Below the pieces are notes generated by a model. The model made no database searches. It saw nothing but the letters and a program-made list of their open reading frames with translations, and was not told the DNA's origin. Of a stretch of DNA of 64,000 bases, positions 27,012 through 34,427 are shown in pieces. Both the position numbers and the translations under genes were made by a program. How positions within the stretch are numbered: the first letter of the stretch is position 1; the number at the start of each line of letters is the position of its first letter. This stretch comes from an uncultured Oscillospiraceae bacterium (GTDB taxonomy: Bacteria; Bacillota; Clostridia; Oscillospirales; Oscillospiraceae). The stretch lies in contig CANQMO010000010.1 in the NCBI GenBank assembly GCA_947624985.1, positions 1 to 64,000 on the forward strand. Direction: 5' to 3'.

Positions 27012-27905
27012 TTGCAGAGCGAAGGGGTCATCATGCGCGCTCTCAGCGGATTTTACTATGTCCGCACCCGGGACGCGCTGATCCAGTGCCGCGCCCGGGG
27101 CCGGTTCCGGCTGGACGGCCTGACGCCGCTGGTGGGCGACAGGGTCATGATCGAGCCGAATGCCGACGGCACCGGCTCCGTAGCGCAGATATTGCCGCGG
27201 AAAAACGCCTTTGCCCGCCCGGCTGTGGCGAACGTGGACCGTCTCGTAATGCTCCTGTCCGCCGCGCTGCCTGTGACGGACCCGTATCTGGCGGACCGGG
27301 TGACGGTCCGGTGCGAGAAAAACAACTGCGGCGTGATCCTGGTCGTCAACAAGTGCGATCTTGACCCGGCGGAGAAGCTGCGGGAGATCTATGCCGCCAC
27401 CGGCTATGAGATGTTTGCCGTCAGCGCCAGGACAGGCGAGGGGCTGGACGCGCTGCGGGCCGCTCTCGGGGGAAAGATCTGCTGCTTTACCGGCAACTCC
27501 GGCGTAGGCAAGAGCACGCTCATCAACGCTCTGGCGCCCGATCTTGCCATCCCCACGGCGGAGGTGAGCCGGAAGCTTGGCCGGGGCAGGCACACCACCC
27601 GGCATGTGGAGCTTTTCGACATCGGCGGCGGCACGCTCCTTTTTGACACACCGGGCTTTGCCTCCTTTGGCGACGAGATGGAGACGCCGATCCTGCCGGA
27701 GGAACTGGCCGGCCTGTTCCCGGAATTCGCCCCCTGTCTCGGCGGCTGCCGCTTTGACGACTGCACCCACCGGTCGGAGCCCGGCTGCGCGCTGCGGCGG
27801 GCGGTAGAGGACGGCCGCGTCCACCCGAGCCGGTACGGTTCCTATCTGCGGCTTTACGAGGAAGCGGCCCGGCTGAAACGCTGGCAGATCGAAACGGGAT
27901 CATAA
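27012..27905 (+). CDS. rsgA: Ribosome small-subunit GTPase RsgA
   Basis: RsgA is a circularly permuted GTPase that checks late 30S ribosome assembly. The 297-residue protein has an N-terminal OB fold, the G4 motif NKCDL ahead of the G1 loop GNSGVGKST (about residue 161), and a C-terminal zinc knuckle (CLGGCRFDDCTH and a later cysteine). The TTG at 27012 is preferred: GGAGG lies 8 bases before it and the extension matches the N-terminus of Bacillus CpgA. ATG 27033 is the alternative. In Bacillus rpe follows; it does not here. Confidence 0.93.
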   Translation: MQSEGVIMRALSGFYYVRTRDALIQCRARGRFRLDGLTPLVGDRVMIEPNADGTGSVAQILPRKNAFARPAVANVDRLVMLLSAALPVTDPYLADRVTVRCEKNNCGVILVVNKCDLDPAEKLREIYAATGYEMFAVSARTGEGLDALRAALGGKICCFTGNSGVGKSTLINALAPDLAIPTAEVSRKLGRGRHTTRHVELFDIGGGTLLFDTPGFASFGDEMETPILPEELAGLFPEFAPCLGGCRFDDCTHRSEPGCALRRAVEDGRVHPSRYGSYLRLYEEAARLKRWQIETGS

Positions 27906-27910
27906 CAAAA

Positions 27911-27954
27911 ACCGCCTTTCGCCCATACAATGGACGGGAGGCGGTCTTATTATG
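27911..27954 (+). promoter_or_regulatory. Second hairpin with a sporulation-type -10 box and covered ribosome binding site
   Basis: ACCGCCT (27911-27917) pairs with AGGCGGT (27939-27945), and CCC/GGG (27922-27924/27936-27938) extends the stem past a 4-base bulge. The GGGAGG ribosome binding site (27936-27941) lies in the 3' arm and CATACAAT (27924-27931) in the loop. The core CATACAATGG and the downstream TTATTATGC are identical to those of the element at 10233-10284. The -35 is unclear: TCATAAC (27900-27906) is 17 bases away, longer than usual for sigma-E. Confidence 0.55.
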
Positions 27955-28107
27955 CGCAGACATGGCAAAAGGGGAGGCTGGTGCGGCTATGTGGCCATCG
28001 GCGTGGGTGTTTTCATCATGATGGCCCTGATCCTGCCCAGCTGGTTCTGGTGGGTGATATGTTCCATTCTTCTGGTCTGCGGCGGCATCTGGCTGCTGCG
28101 CTGCTGA
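27952..28107 (+). CDS. 51-residue small membrane protein, probably sporulation-linked
   Basis: A short frame encodes a basic N-terminus (MRRHGKRGGW), a first hydrophobic segment (YVAIGVGVFIMMALIL), a proline turn and a second segment rich in tryptophan (WFWWVICSILLVCGGIWLL), ending RC. The two segments should form a membrane hairpin. A clear GGGAGG precedes the ATG. The gene lies between rsgA and a SipL-like gene and its upstream region carries a sigma-E-like -10 box, which suggests expression during sporulation. No named family could be assigned. Confidence 0.65.
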   Translation: MRRHGKRGGWCGYVAIGVGVFIMMALILPSWFWWVICSILLVCGGIWLLRC

Positions 28108-28135
28108 CATATCCGGCGCCGCGCCGGCATATCCT
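28106..28135 (+). promoter_or_regulatory. Sigma-E-like promoter of the SipL-like gene
   Basis: GACATATC (28106-28113) and CATATCCT (28128-28135) are separated by exactly 14 bases. The -35 is close to the sigma-E form GTCATATT and the -10 to CATACAnT. In C. difficile sipL is transcribed in the mother cell under sigma-E. Confidence 0.65.
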
Positions 28136-28170
28136 TGCCTAGAAAAAATAGTGCAAGGAGCGATCAAATC

Positions 28171-29664
28171 ATGGAAACGGCTCTGAAAAAGGACGTATAC
28201 GAGCACCTGGCCACCGTATGGTCGGGGTCATTCAGCCGGGACTTCACAGCGGAGAGCATCGTGCCGGACGCCATGCCGGATGTGGCCGGTATCATCGACG
28301 CGGACGGCGTCATCACGCTTCGGAGCAAGGAGGCGGAGGCGGGCTCTGTCGCGCTGGCCGCCTCTTTGAGCGTATCGGTGCTGTACATGCCGGAAAACGG
28401 CGGCGTCATGCAGACCATGTCCGTGGCCATACCGGTGGAAATGCGCACGGACGCGCCGGGCGTTGACCAGGACTGCCAGACCGTCGCCAGGGTCCGCGTC
28501 CGCGCCATCGACGCCAGGATGGTCAACTCCCGAAAAATATCTGTCCGGGCCGATGTGGACTGCGAGGCGGCGGCTTACCAGAAGCGCAGCGTGGAGGTCG
28601 CCTCCGGGCTCGACAGCGGCGGGGACGCCATACATATCCTCACAAAAACGGTACCGGTCTCCGTGGTGGCGGACGTGCGGGAAAAGACGTTCGTGGTGAC
28701 GGACGAGTACCAGCTTCCCACCGGTATGGAGACGGTGGAGCGTATTTTGAGCCAGCGGGTAGAGGCGGCCGTGGAGGACGTCAAATATGTCAGCGGCAAG
28801 GTCGTATTCCGGGGAAGGATACGGGCCGGTCTGCTGCTCGCCGGAGCCGACGGACAGATCGGCGCCGCGCGGTATGAAACGGAGTATTCCCAGATCATGG
28901 AAGTCGCCGTGGAGGCGGAGAACGTGCTGGGCTCGGTGACGATGATGTTCACAGGCGTATATTTCGACCTGCCGGAGCGCGACAGCGACGGGCAGATCAA
29001 GGCCGAACTGCATCTTGTGGCCCAGACGGTGTGCAGGCAGTCCCGGGAGATGACCTACATCGCCGATCTTTACAGCAACCGGACAGCGCTGGCCGGTCAG
29101 ACGGAGGCGCTCTCGCTCACGGCGAGCGCCCAGCCCGTTTCCATGCGTCAGACGGTGACGGGCAGCGCGGAGCTGATGGGCGCGGCGGGGGACGTGCTCA
29201 CCGTGAGCGCAACGGTGGGGACGGTCACCACAGAGGGGGAGACAGTAAAGACGACTGTGAACGTGCGCGCCATCATCCGGCAGGACGGCGGCGGCTACAC
29301 CACGGCCCGCTGCCGCCTGTCCGGGGAGTTCACCGCCGATCTGCCTGGGGGCACGGCGTTGCAGGCCGTGAGCGTCAGCGTGACGGACGTATACAGCGGC
29401 GTCACCGGCGGCACGCTGGACGTGCGCGCCGTGCTGCAAATGGAGGCCGTGGCCGCGTCGGCCGGGAACGTCATGGTCCTGACCGGTATCGTGGAGGAGG
29501 AGCAGTCCTGCGCCGAGGCCGCGCCCTCTGTCACGCTGGTCAGGCTGGAGCCGGGGGCGGATATGTGGACGGTGGCAAAAAAATACCACTCGACGGTGGA
29601 GGCCATCTCCGCCGCCAACGGAGAGCGGCAGACGGGCCTTGTTCTGATCCCGAAGGCCAGATAG
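28171..29664 (+). CDS. sipL: SipL-like spore coat morphogenetic protein (DUF3794 repeats plus LysM)
   Basis: SipL binds SpoIVA and anchors the spore coat in Clostridia. The 497-residue protein has DUF3794 (SPOCS) repeats over roughly residues 20-430, seen as recurring blocks such as TFVVTDEYQLPTGMETVERI, and a C-terminal LysM domain (about 450-495) with DMWTVAKKYHSTVEAISAAN. This order matches SipL. No signal peptide is seen, as expected for a mother-cell protein. ATG 28171 follows AAGGAG. spoIVA is at 53065-54537. Orthology is inferred from architecture. Confidence 0.82.
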   Translation: METALKKDVYEHLATVWSGSFSRDFTAESIVPDAMPDVAGIIDADGVITLRSKEAEAGSVALAASLSVSVLYMPENGGVMQTMSVAIPVEMRTDAPGVDQDCQTVARVRVRAIDARMVNSRKISVRADVDCEAAAYQKRSVEVASGLDSGGDAIHILTKTVPVSVVADVREKTFVVTDEYQLPTGMETVERILSQRVEAAVEDVKYVSGKVVFRGRIRAGLLLAGADGQIGAARYETEYSQIMEVAVEAENVLGSVTMMFTGVYFDLPERDSDGQIKAELHLVAQTVCRQSREMTYIADLYSNRTALAGQTEALSLTASAQPVSMRQTVTGSAELMGAAGDVLTVSATVGTVTTEGETVKTTVNVRAIIRQDGGGYTTARCRLSGEFTADLPGGTALQAVSVSVTDVYSGVTGGTLDVRAVLQMEAVAASAGNVMVLTGIVEEEQSCAEAAPSVTLVRLEPGADMWTVAKKYHSTVEAISAANGERQTGLVLIPKAR

Positions 29665-29670
29665 TTGCTG

Positions 29671-29699
29671 TTGCTATTGAGGCGAAACTGTGTTACAAT
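29671..29699 (+). promoter_or_regulatory. Vegetative promoter of yebC, overlapped by an inverted repeat
   Basis: TTGCTA (29671-29676) and TACAAT (29694-29699) are 17 bases apart. GTTACA (29692-29697) and TGTAAC (29704-29709) form an inverted repeat with a 6-base centre over the -10 box and start point, a possible operator. Confidence 0.65.
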
Positions 29700-29734
29700 G
29701 ACCTGTAACGTAACGATACAGGGGGATAAAAACC

Positions 29735-30475
29735 ATGTCCGGACATTCCAAATGGCACAACATACAAAAGACAAAAGGCGCCGCGGACGCCAAGCGGGCG
29801 CAGGCATTCACCAAGATCGCCCGTGAGATCATCGTGGCGGTGAAAGAGGGCGGTAGCGGTGACCCGAAAAACAATATGCGTCTGGCCGCGGTCATCACCA
29901 AGGCCAAGGCCGCCAATATGCCCAATGACAATATCAAGCGCACCATCGACAAGGCCCTTGGCAGCGGCGACACCTCCAGCTTCGAGAGCGTGACCTATGA
30001 GGGCTACGGCCCCAGCGGCGTGGCCGTCATCGTGGAGGCCATGACCGACAACCGCAACCGCACCGCCAGCGACGTGCGGCACACCTTCGACAAGTATAAC
30101 GGCAACCTGGGAGCCACCAACTGCGTCAGCTGGTCCTTTGACCGCAAGGGCGTCATCGTAGTGGACAATGAGGACGGCGATCTGGACGAGGACACCGTGC
30201 TCATGGACGCGATGGAGGCCGGCGCCGTGGATATGGAGACGGAGGAGGGCGTTTTCACCCTCTATACCGCGCCGGAGGACGTGACCGCCGTGGCGGAATA
30301 TATGACCGCCCACGGCTACAAGCTGGACTCCGCCCAGGAGGAAATGGTGCCGCAGTCCTATATCACCCTCACCTCCGAGGGCGACCGGAAGAACATGCAG
30401 AAAATGCTGGATGTGTTCGAGGACAACGACGACGTGCAGAACGTCTGGCACAACTGGGAGAACATGGACGAGTAA
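29735..30475 (+). CDS. yebC: YebC/PmpR-family protein
   Basis: The 246-residue protein begins MSGHSKWHNIQKTKGAADAK and is full length for the YebC family. Members act as DNA-binding regulators and, by recent work, some aid ribosomes at proline-rich stretches. The middle segment GYGPSGVAVIVEAMTDNRNR is diagnostic. The gene ends 6 bases before the RNase P RNA begins, so the two probably share a transcript. Confidence 0.93.
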   Translation: MSGHSKWHNIQKTKGAADAKRAQAFTKIAREIIVAVKEGGSGDPKNNMRLAAVITKAKAANMPNDNIKRTIDKALGSGDTSSFESVTYEGYGPSGVAVIVEAMTDNRNRTASDVRHTFDKYNGNLGATNCVSWSFDRKGVIVVDNEDGDLDEDTVLMDAMEAGAVDMETEEGVFTLYTAPEDVTAVAEYMTAHGYKLDSAQEEMVPQSYITLTSEGDRKNMQKMLDVFEDNDDVQNVWHNWENMDE

Positions 30476-30481
30476 AGGATA

Positions 30482-30826
30482 TGCGAGTTTTCCGAATGGC
30501 CGCGGGCACAGGCCGAAAGGCCGTGCGTGAGGAAAGTCCGGGCTCCGCAGGGCAAGGATAACGGGTAACGCCCGCCGATGGCGACATCAGGACGAGTGCA
30601 ACAGAAACAGACCGCCGTAGTAACGGTAAGGGTGGAAAGGCGGTGTAAGAGACCACCCGGCGCTCTGGCGACAGTGCGCTGCTGTAAACTCTATCCGGAG
30701 CAACACCGTGGAGGGGGAATGGACCGGCCCGGTCCCCCCGGGGAGGTGGCTGGAGCGCGACGGCAACGTCACGCCTAGATAGATGGCCATTTTTAACAGA
30801 ATCCGGCTTACAGGAAGACTCGTTTA
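30482..30826 (+). ncRNA. rnpB: RNase P RNA, bacterial type A
   Basis: This is the catalytic RNA that trims the 5' ends of tRNA precursors. Signature segments appear in order: GAGGAAAGTCCGGGCTCC, AGAGACCACC, GGAGGTGGCTGGAG (L15, which contacts the tRNA CCA end) and ACAGAATCCGGCTTACAGG. The ends pair as helix P1, CGAGTTTTCC (30484-30493) with GGAAGACTCG (30813-30822), with one G-U pair, which sets the boundaries to within a few bases. A terminator follows directly. No clear promoter lies between yebC and this gene. Confidence 0.95.
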
Positions 30827-30828
30827 CC

Positions 30829-30862
30829 AAAAGAGACAGGCGCTTTCGCCTGTCTCTTTTTA
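30829..30862 (+). terminator. Rho-independent terminator of rnpB
   Basis: AAGAGACAGGCG (30831-30842) pairs perfectly with CGCCTGTCTCTT (30847-30858) around a 4-base loop and runs into TTTTT. Confidence 0.9.
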
Positions 30863-30886
30863 CATCATGTTGTAGTTATTCGTTTC

Positions 30887-30915
30887 TTGCGCAACACTAT
30901 ATAGTGCGGTATAAT
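30887..30915 (+). promoter_or_regulatory. Promoter of murD with a palindrome in its spacer
   Basis: TTGCGC (30887-30892) and a perfect TATAAT (30910-30915) are 17 bases apart. The spacer contains the perfect 12-base palindrome CACTATATAGTG (30895-30906), which would lie under bound polymerase and could be an operator. Confidence 0.7.
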
Positions 30916-30935
30916 CTGCGTGGAGGTGTTTTGCC

Positions 30936-32321
30936 TTGACATTGCAGGAGTATTTGTCCGGTCTTGCGGGAAAGCGTGTGGCCGTGGTCGGCGCGGGGCT
31001 TTCCAATCGGCCCCTGATCGGACTTTTGTCCGAGGCGGGGGCGGACGTGACCGTTTGCGACAGATCTTCCCAGGACGCGCTTGGCGCGTTTTATGATACC
31101 TACAGCGCCAGGGGCGTGAAGTTTTGCCTTGGCGAGAACTATACCGACGGCGTCGCCGGCGACGTCATCTTCCGTACTCCCAGCTTTCTGCCGTTTCAGC
31201 CTGCGCTGGCCAGAGCGGCGGCTGCGGGGGCGCAGATCACCAGTGAGATGGAGGTCTTTTTCAGGCTATGTCCCTGTCCGGTCATCGCCGTGACCGGCTC
31301 CGACGGCAAGACGACCACCACCACGATCATCGCAAAGCTGCTGGAGGCCTCCGGTAAAAAGGTCTGGCTCGGCGGCAACATCGGCCATCCGCTCCTGGCG
31401 GAAGTGGACGCGATACGCGCGGATGACCGCGCCGTGCTGGAGCTCAGCTCCTTTCAGCTGCACAGCATGACGTGCTCTCCGGACGTCGCGGTCGTCACCA
31501 ATCTGGCGCCGAACCATCTGGATATCCACAGGGATTATCAGGATTATATCGACGCGAAAAAGCAGATATTCCTCCACCAGCGTCCGGATGGACGGCTGGT
31601 TTTGAATCGTGACAACGCCGTCACCGCCGCCTGCGCCCGTGAGGCAAAGTGTCCTGTAGTCTGGTTCAGCCGGCGGGAAAAGGTGGACCGGGGCGTCTAT
31701 CTGCGCGCCGACGGCGTGATATGCGCTGTCGAGGCCGGGGCGGAGACGCCGATCCTGCCGGCGGGGGAGATCCGCGTGCCCGGCATGCACAACGTGGAGA
31801 ATATGATGGCCGCTTTCGCCGCCGTCTGGGGCATGGTACGGCCGGAGGTGATGGCCCGGACCGCCCGGACCTTCACCGGCGTGGCCCACCGGCTGGAGAC
31901 GGTCCGTGTGCACAGAGGCGTGACGTATATCAACGACTCTATCGCCTCCAGCCCGGACCGGACTATGGCGGGCCTGGCGTGCTTTGACAAAAAGCTCATC
32001 CTTATCGCCGGAGGCAAGGACAAGGGCATTCCCTTTGACAGCCTTGGCCCCGCTGTGTGCCGCCATGTGAAGCGGCTTTACCTGACGGGCATGACGGCGG
32101 AGAAGATCAGGGCCGCCGTAGAGGCGGCGCCGGAATATAAGCCCGGCGCGCCGGAGATATTTGTGATAGAGGATTTTACCGAGACGGTGAAGGCGGCCGC
32201 CGCGTCGGCGGAGCCGGGGGACACGGTGCTGATGAGCCCGGCCAGCACTTCCTTTGACCGATTCAAAAATTTTGAGGAACGGGGCGAGCTGTTCCGCCGG
32301 ATAATAGAGGAGATGGAGTGA
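30936..32321 (+). CDS. murD: UDP-N-acetylmuramoyl-L-alanine-D-glutamate ligase
   Basis: MurD adds D-glutamate to the peptidoglycan precursor in the cytosol. The 461-residue protein has an N-terminal UDP-binding domain (VAVVGAGLSNRPL), the ATP loop VTGSDGKTTTT near residue 115, and the ligase C-terminal domain (NDSIASSPDRTMAGL). The start is TTG 30936, set by GGAGGTG 7 bases upstream. It stands apart from any dcw-type cluster and is followed by two peptidase genes. Confidence 0.95.
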   Translation: MTLQEYLSGLAGKRVAVVGAGLSNRPLIGLLSEAGADVTVCDRSSQDALGAFYDTYSARGVKFCLGENYTDGVAGDVIFRTPSFLPFQPALARAAAAGAQITSEMEVFFRLCPCPVIAVTGSDGKTTTTTIIAKLLEASGKKVWLGGNIGHPLLAEVDAIRADDRAVLELSSFQLHSMTCSPDVAVVTNLAPNHLDIHRDYQDYIDAKKQIFLHQRPDGRLVLNRDNAVTAACAREAKCPVVWFSRREKVDRGVYLRADGVICAVEAGAETPILPAGEIRVPGMHNVENMMAAFAAVWGMVRPEVMARTARTFTGVAHRLETVRVHRGVTYINDSIASSPDRTMAGLACFDKKLILIAGGKDKGIPFDSLGPAVCRHVKRLYLTGMTAEKIRAAVEAAPEYKPGAPEIFVIEDFTETVKAAAASAEPGDTVLMSPASTSFDRFKNFEERGELFRRIIEEME

Positions 32322-32325
32322 GAGC

Positions 32326-33348
32326 ATGGAACTTGTGGGATTGACAAAGCGCCTTTGCGGGCTCTCCGGCCCCTCCGGCTTTGAGCAGCCGGTACGGGCG
32401 TGGATAGCGGAGTATCTGGAGCCCTTTGCCGACGAGATCGGCACCGACCCCCTGGGCAACATGATCGCCGTCAAGCGCTGCGGTAAGCCCGGCGCGAAGC
32501 TGGTGCTGCTGGACGCCCACATGGACGAGATCGGCTTTATCGTCACCGGCGCGGAAAAGGGTTTTTTGTCCTTCGGCATGTTGGGCGGGGTGGATCAGAG
32601 GATGCTGCCCGCCCGGGAGGTACGGGTGCTGACGGAGCCGCCGCTGTTCGGCGTCATCGACACCATGCCGCCCCATGTGCTCAGCGAAGAGGAAAAGAGC
32701 CGGGCCATTGACCCGAACAAGCTTTTCATTGACGTGGGCCTCTGCCAGGAGGAGGCGGAAAAGGCCGTTCCCGCCGGCACGCCGGTGGTTTACGCCGCCT
32801 CCTGCGAGGAGCTTGGGCACGGGAAGCTGTGCGGCAAGGCGCTGGACGACAGGGCCTGCGCGGCCATTATCATAAAAGCGTTTGAAATGCTCAGCGGTCG
32901 GGACCTGAACGTTGACCTCTGCTGCCTTGTGAGCACCCAGGAGGAGGTAGGGCACCGGGGCGCGAAGGTCGCCGCCTGGGGGCTGGAACCCGATATCGCT
33001 CTGGTGGTTGACGTGACCCATGGCAAGACTCCGGACGCGCAAAATGTGCCGTGCTCCTGCGGCAAAGGCGCGGCCATCGGTATCGGCCCCAATATCAACA
33101 GCGCTCTTTCAAAAGAGCTTTTCGCCCTGGCGGAGGCAAGGGGCATAGCCCACCAGCCGAAGGCGGAGCCGGGCGGTAACAGCGGCACCAATGCGGAGGC
33201 GATCCAGATCTCCCGGGAGGGCGTCGCCACGGCGCTCATCAGCCTGCCGCTGAAGTACATGCATACGCCGGTGGAGATGGTATCGCTGGAGGATATGACC
33301 GCCATCGTGGAGCTTCTGACGGCCTATGTGGAAGGTTTGGAGGTTTGA
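32326..33348 (+). CDS. M42 family metallopeptidase, first of two
   Basis: M42 enzymes are cytosolic dinuclear zinc or cobalt aminopeptidases or glucanase-like proteins. The 340-residue protein shows the ligand and catalytic segments LLDAHMDEIGF, KALDDRAC, the glutamate pair in TQEEVGHRGA, DVTHGK and the late histidine in KYMHTP. All expected metal ligands are present, so it should be active, probably in peptide recycling. It starts 4 bases after murD and is followed 4 bases later by a paralogue. Confidence 0.9.
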   Translation: MELVGLTKRLCGLSGPSGFEQPVRAWIAEYLEPFADEIGTDPLGNMIAVKRCGKPGAKLVLLDAHMDEIGFIVTGAEKGFLSFGMLGGVDQRMLPAREVRVLTEPPLFGVIDTMPPHVLSEEEKSRAIDPNKLFIDVGLCQEEAEKAVPAGTPVVYAASCEELGHGKLCGKALDDRACAAIIIKAFEMLSGRDLNVDLCCLVSTQEEVGHRGAKVAAWGLEPDIALVVDVTHGKTPDAQNVPCSCGKGAAIGIGPNINSALSKELFALAEARGIAHQPKAEPGGNSGTNAEAIQISREGVATALISLPLKYMHTPVEMVSLEDMTAIVELLTAYVEGLEV

Positions 33349-33352
33349 GGCG

Positions 33353-34375
33353 ATGTTTTTGGATACCATGGAGACTCTCTGCTGCCTGGGAGGCGTTTCC
33401 GGCGGCGAGGATGAGGTAAGAGATTACATTCTGGAACGGGCCATGCCTTTTGCGGACGAGATAAAGACCGATCCCATGGGCAACCTGATGATATTCAAAA
33501 AAGGCGCCGTGACGCCGGCTGTGCGCGTCATGCTCTGCGCCCACATGGACGAGGTGGGCCTGATCGTGACGGACATCACATCGGACGGCTATCTGCGCTT
33601 TGACCAGGCCGGCGGTATCGACAGACGGGTGCTGATCGGCAAGCAGGTATATGTGGGACAGGACCGGGTGCCCGGCGTGGTGGGCTCCAAGGCGGTACAT
33701 CTGACAACGGCGGAGCAGCGCAAGACCCTGCCCGCCATGAGCGAGATGTACATCGACATCGGCGCCGAAAGCCGGGAGGAGGCGTGCGCGTCCGTTTCTG
33801 TGGGTGATCTTGTCGCCTTTGACGACAGGGTCGTCCGCTTTGGAGACGGCTTTATCAAAGCCAAGGCCATCGACGACCGGGCCGGCTGCGCCACCATGGT
33901 GGAGCTTTTGGAGAGCGAGCTGCCCTGTGACTGCTGGTTTGCCTTCACGGTCCAGGAGGAGGTCGGCGCCCGGGGCGCGACCATCGCCGCCCGGAGCGTG
34001 GAGCCCGATGTAGCGCTGATACTGGAGACCACCACCGCCGCCGATATTCCCGGCACGGAGGGCGCGGATCGTGTCTGTCAGCTGGGGAAGGGCGTCGTCA
34101 TCCCCTTCATGGACCGGGGCACTATCTATAACAGAGAGCTTTTCAGGCTCCTGGGCCGGCTGGCGGACGAAAACGGCATCGCCTGGCAGACCAAGACCAG
34201 GATCGCCGGCGGGACGGACGGCTCCTCCGTGCAGCGTAGTGGCGCCGGCGTGCGTGTGGCGGCGCTGTCCGTGCCGGTGCGGAACATCCACTCACCGGCG
34301 TGCGTCGCCAGGATCGACGAGTGCGAGGCCCAGTACAATCTGGCCCGTCTGTTTTTGGAGGAAATGGCAAAATAA
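33353..34375 (+). CDS. M42 family metallopeptidase, second of two
   Basis: This second 340-residue M42 enzyme has AHMDEVGL, KAIDDRAGC, VQEEVGARGA, the acidic ligand region ETTTAADIPG and the late histidine in RNIHSP. It is related to its upstream neighbour but clearly divergent, so the pair is an old duplication. M42 peptidases often form mixed dodecamers, which could be the case here; that is inference. The start at 33353 follows TGAGGCG just after the previous stop. Confidence 0.9.
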   Translation: MFLDTMETLCCLGGVSGGEDEVRDYILERAMPFADEIKTDPMGNLMIFKKGAVTPAVRVMLCAHMDEVGLIVTDITSDGYLRFDQAGGIDRRVLIGKQVYVGQDRVPGVVGSKAVHLTTAEQRKTLPAMSEMYIDIGAESREEACASVSVGDLVAFDDRVVRFGDGFIKAKAIDDRAGCATMVELLESELPCDCWFAFTVQEEVGARGATIAARSVEPDVALILETTTAADIPGTEGADRVCQLGKGVVIPFMDRGTIYNRELFRLLGRLADENGIAWQTKTRIAGGTDGSSVQRSGAGVRVAALSVPVRNIHSPACVARIDECEAQYNLARLFLEEMAK

Positions 34376-34376
34376 C

Positions 34377-34406
34377 GTCATGACCGGGCCCGCTCCGGCA
34401 TAGATT
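34377..34406 (+). promoter_or_regulatory. Sigma-E-like promoter of yunB
   Basis: GTCATGAC (34377-34384) and CATAGATT (34399-34406) are separated by exactly 14 bases, matching the sigma-E pattern in both boxes. yunB is a sigma-E gene in Bacillus. The same -10 octamer precedes cwlD. Confidence 0.7.
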
Positions 34407-34427
34407 GCCCTGACAGGGGGTGATCCC

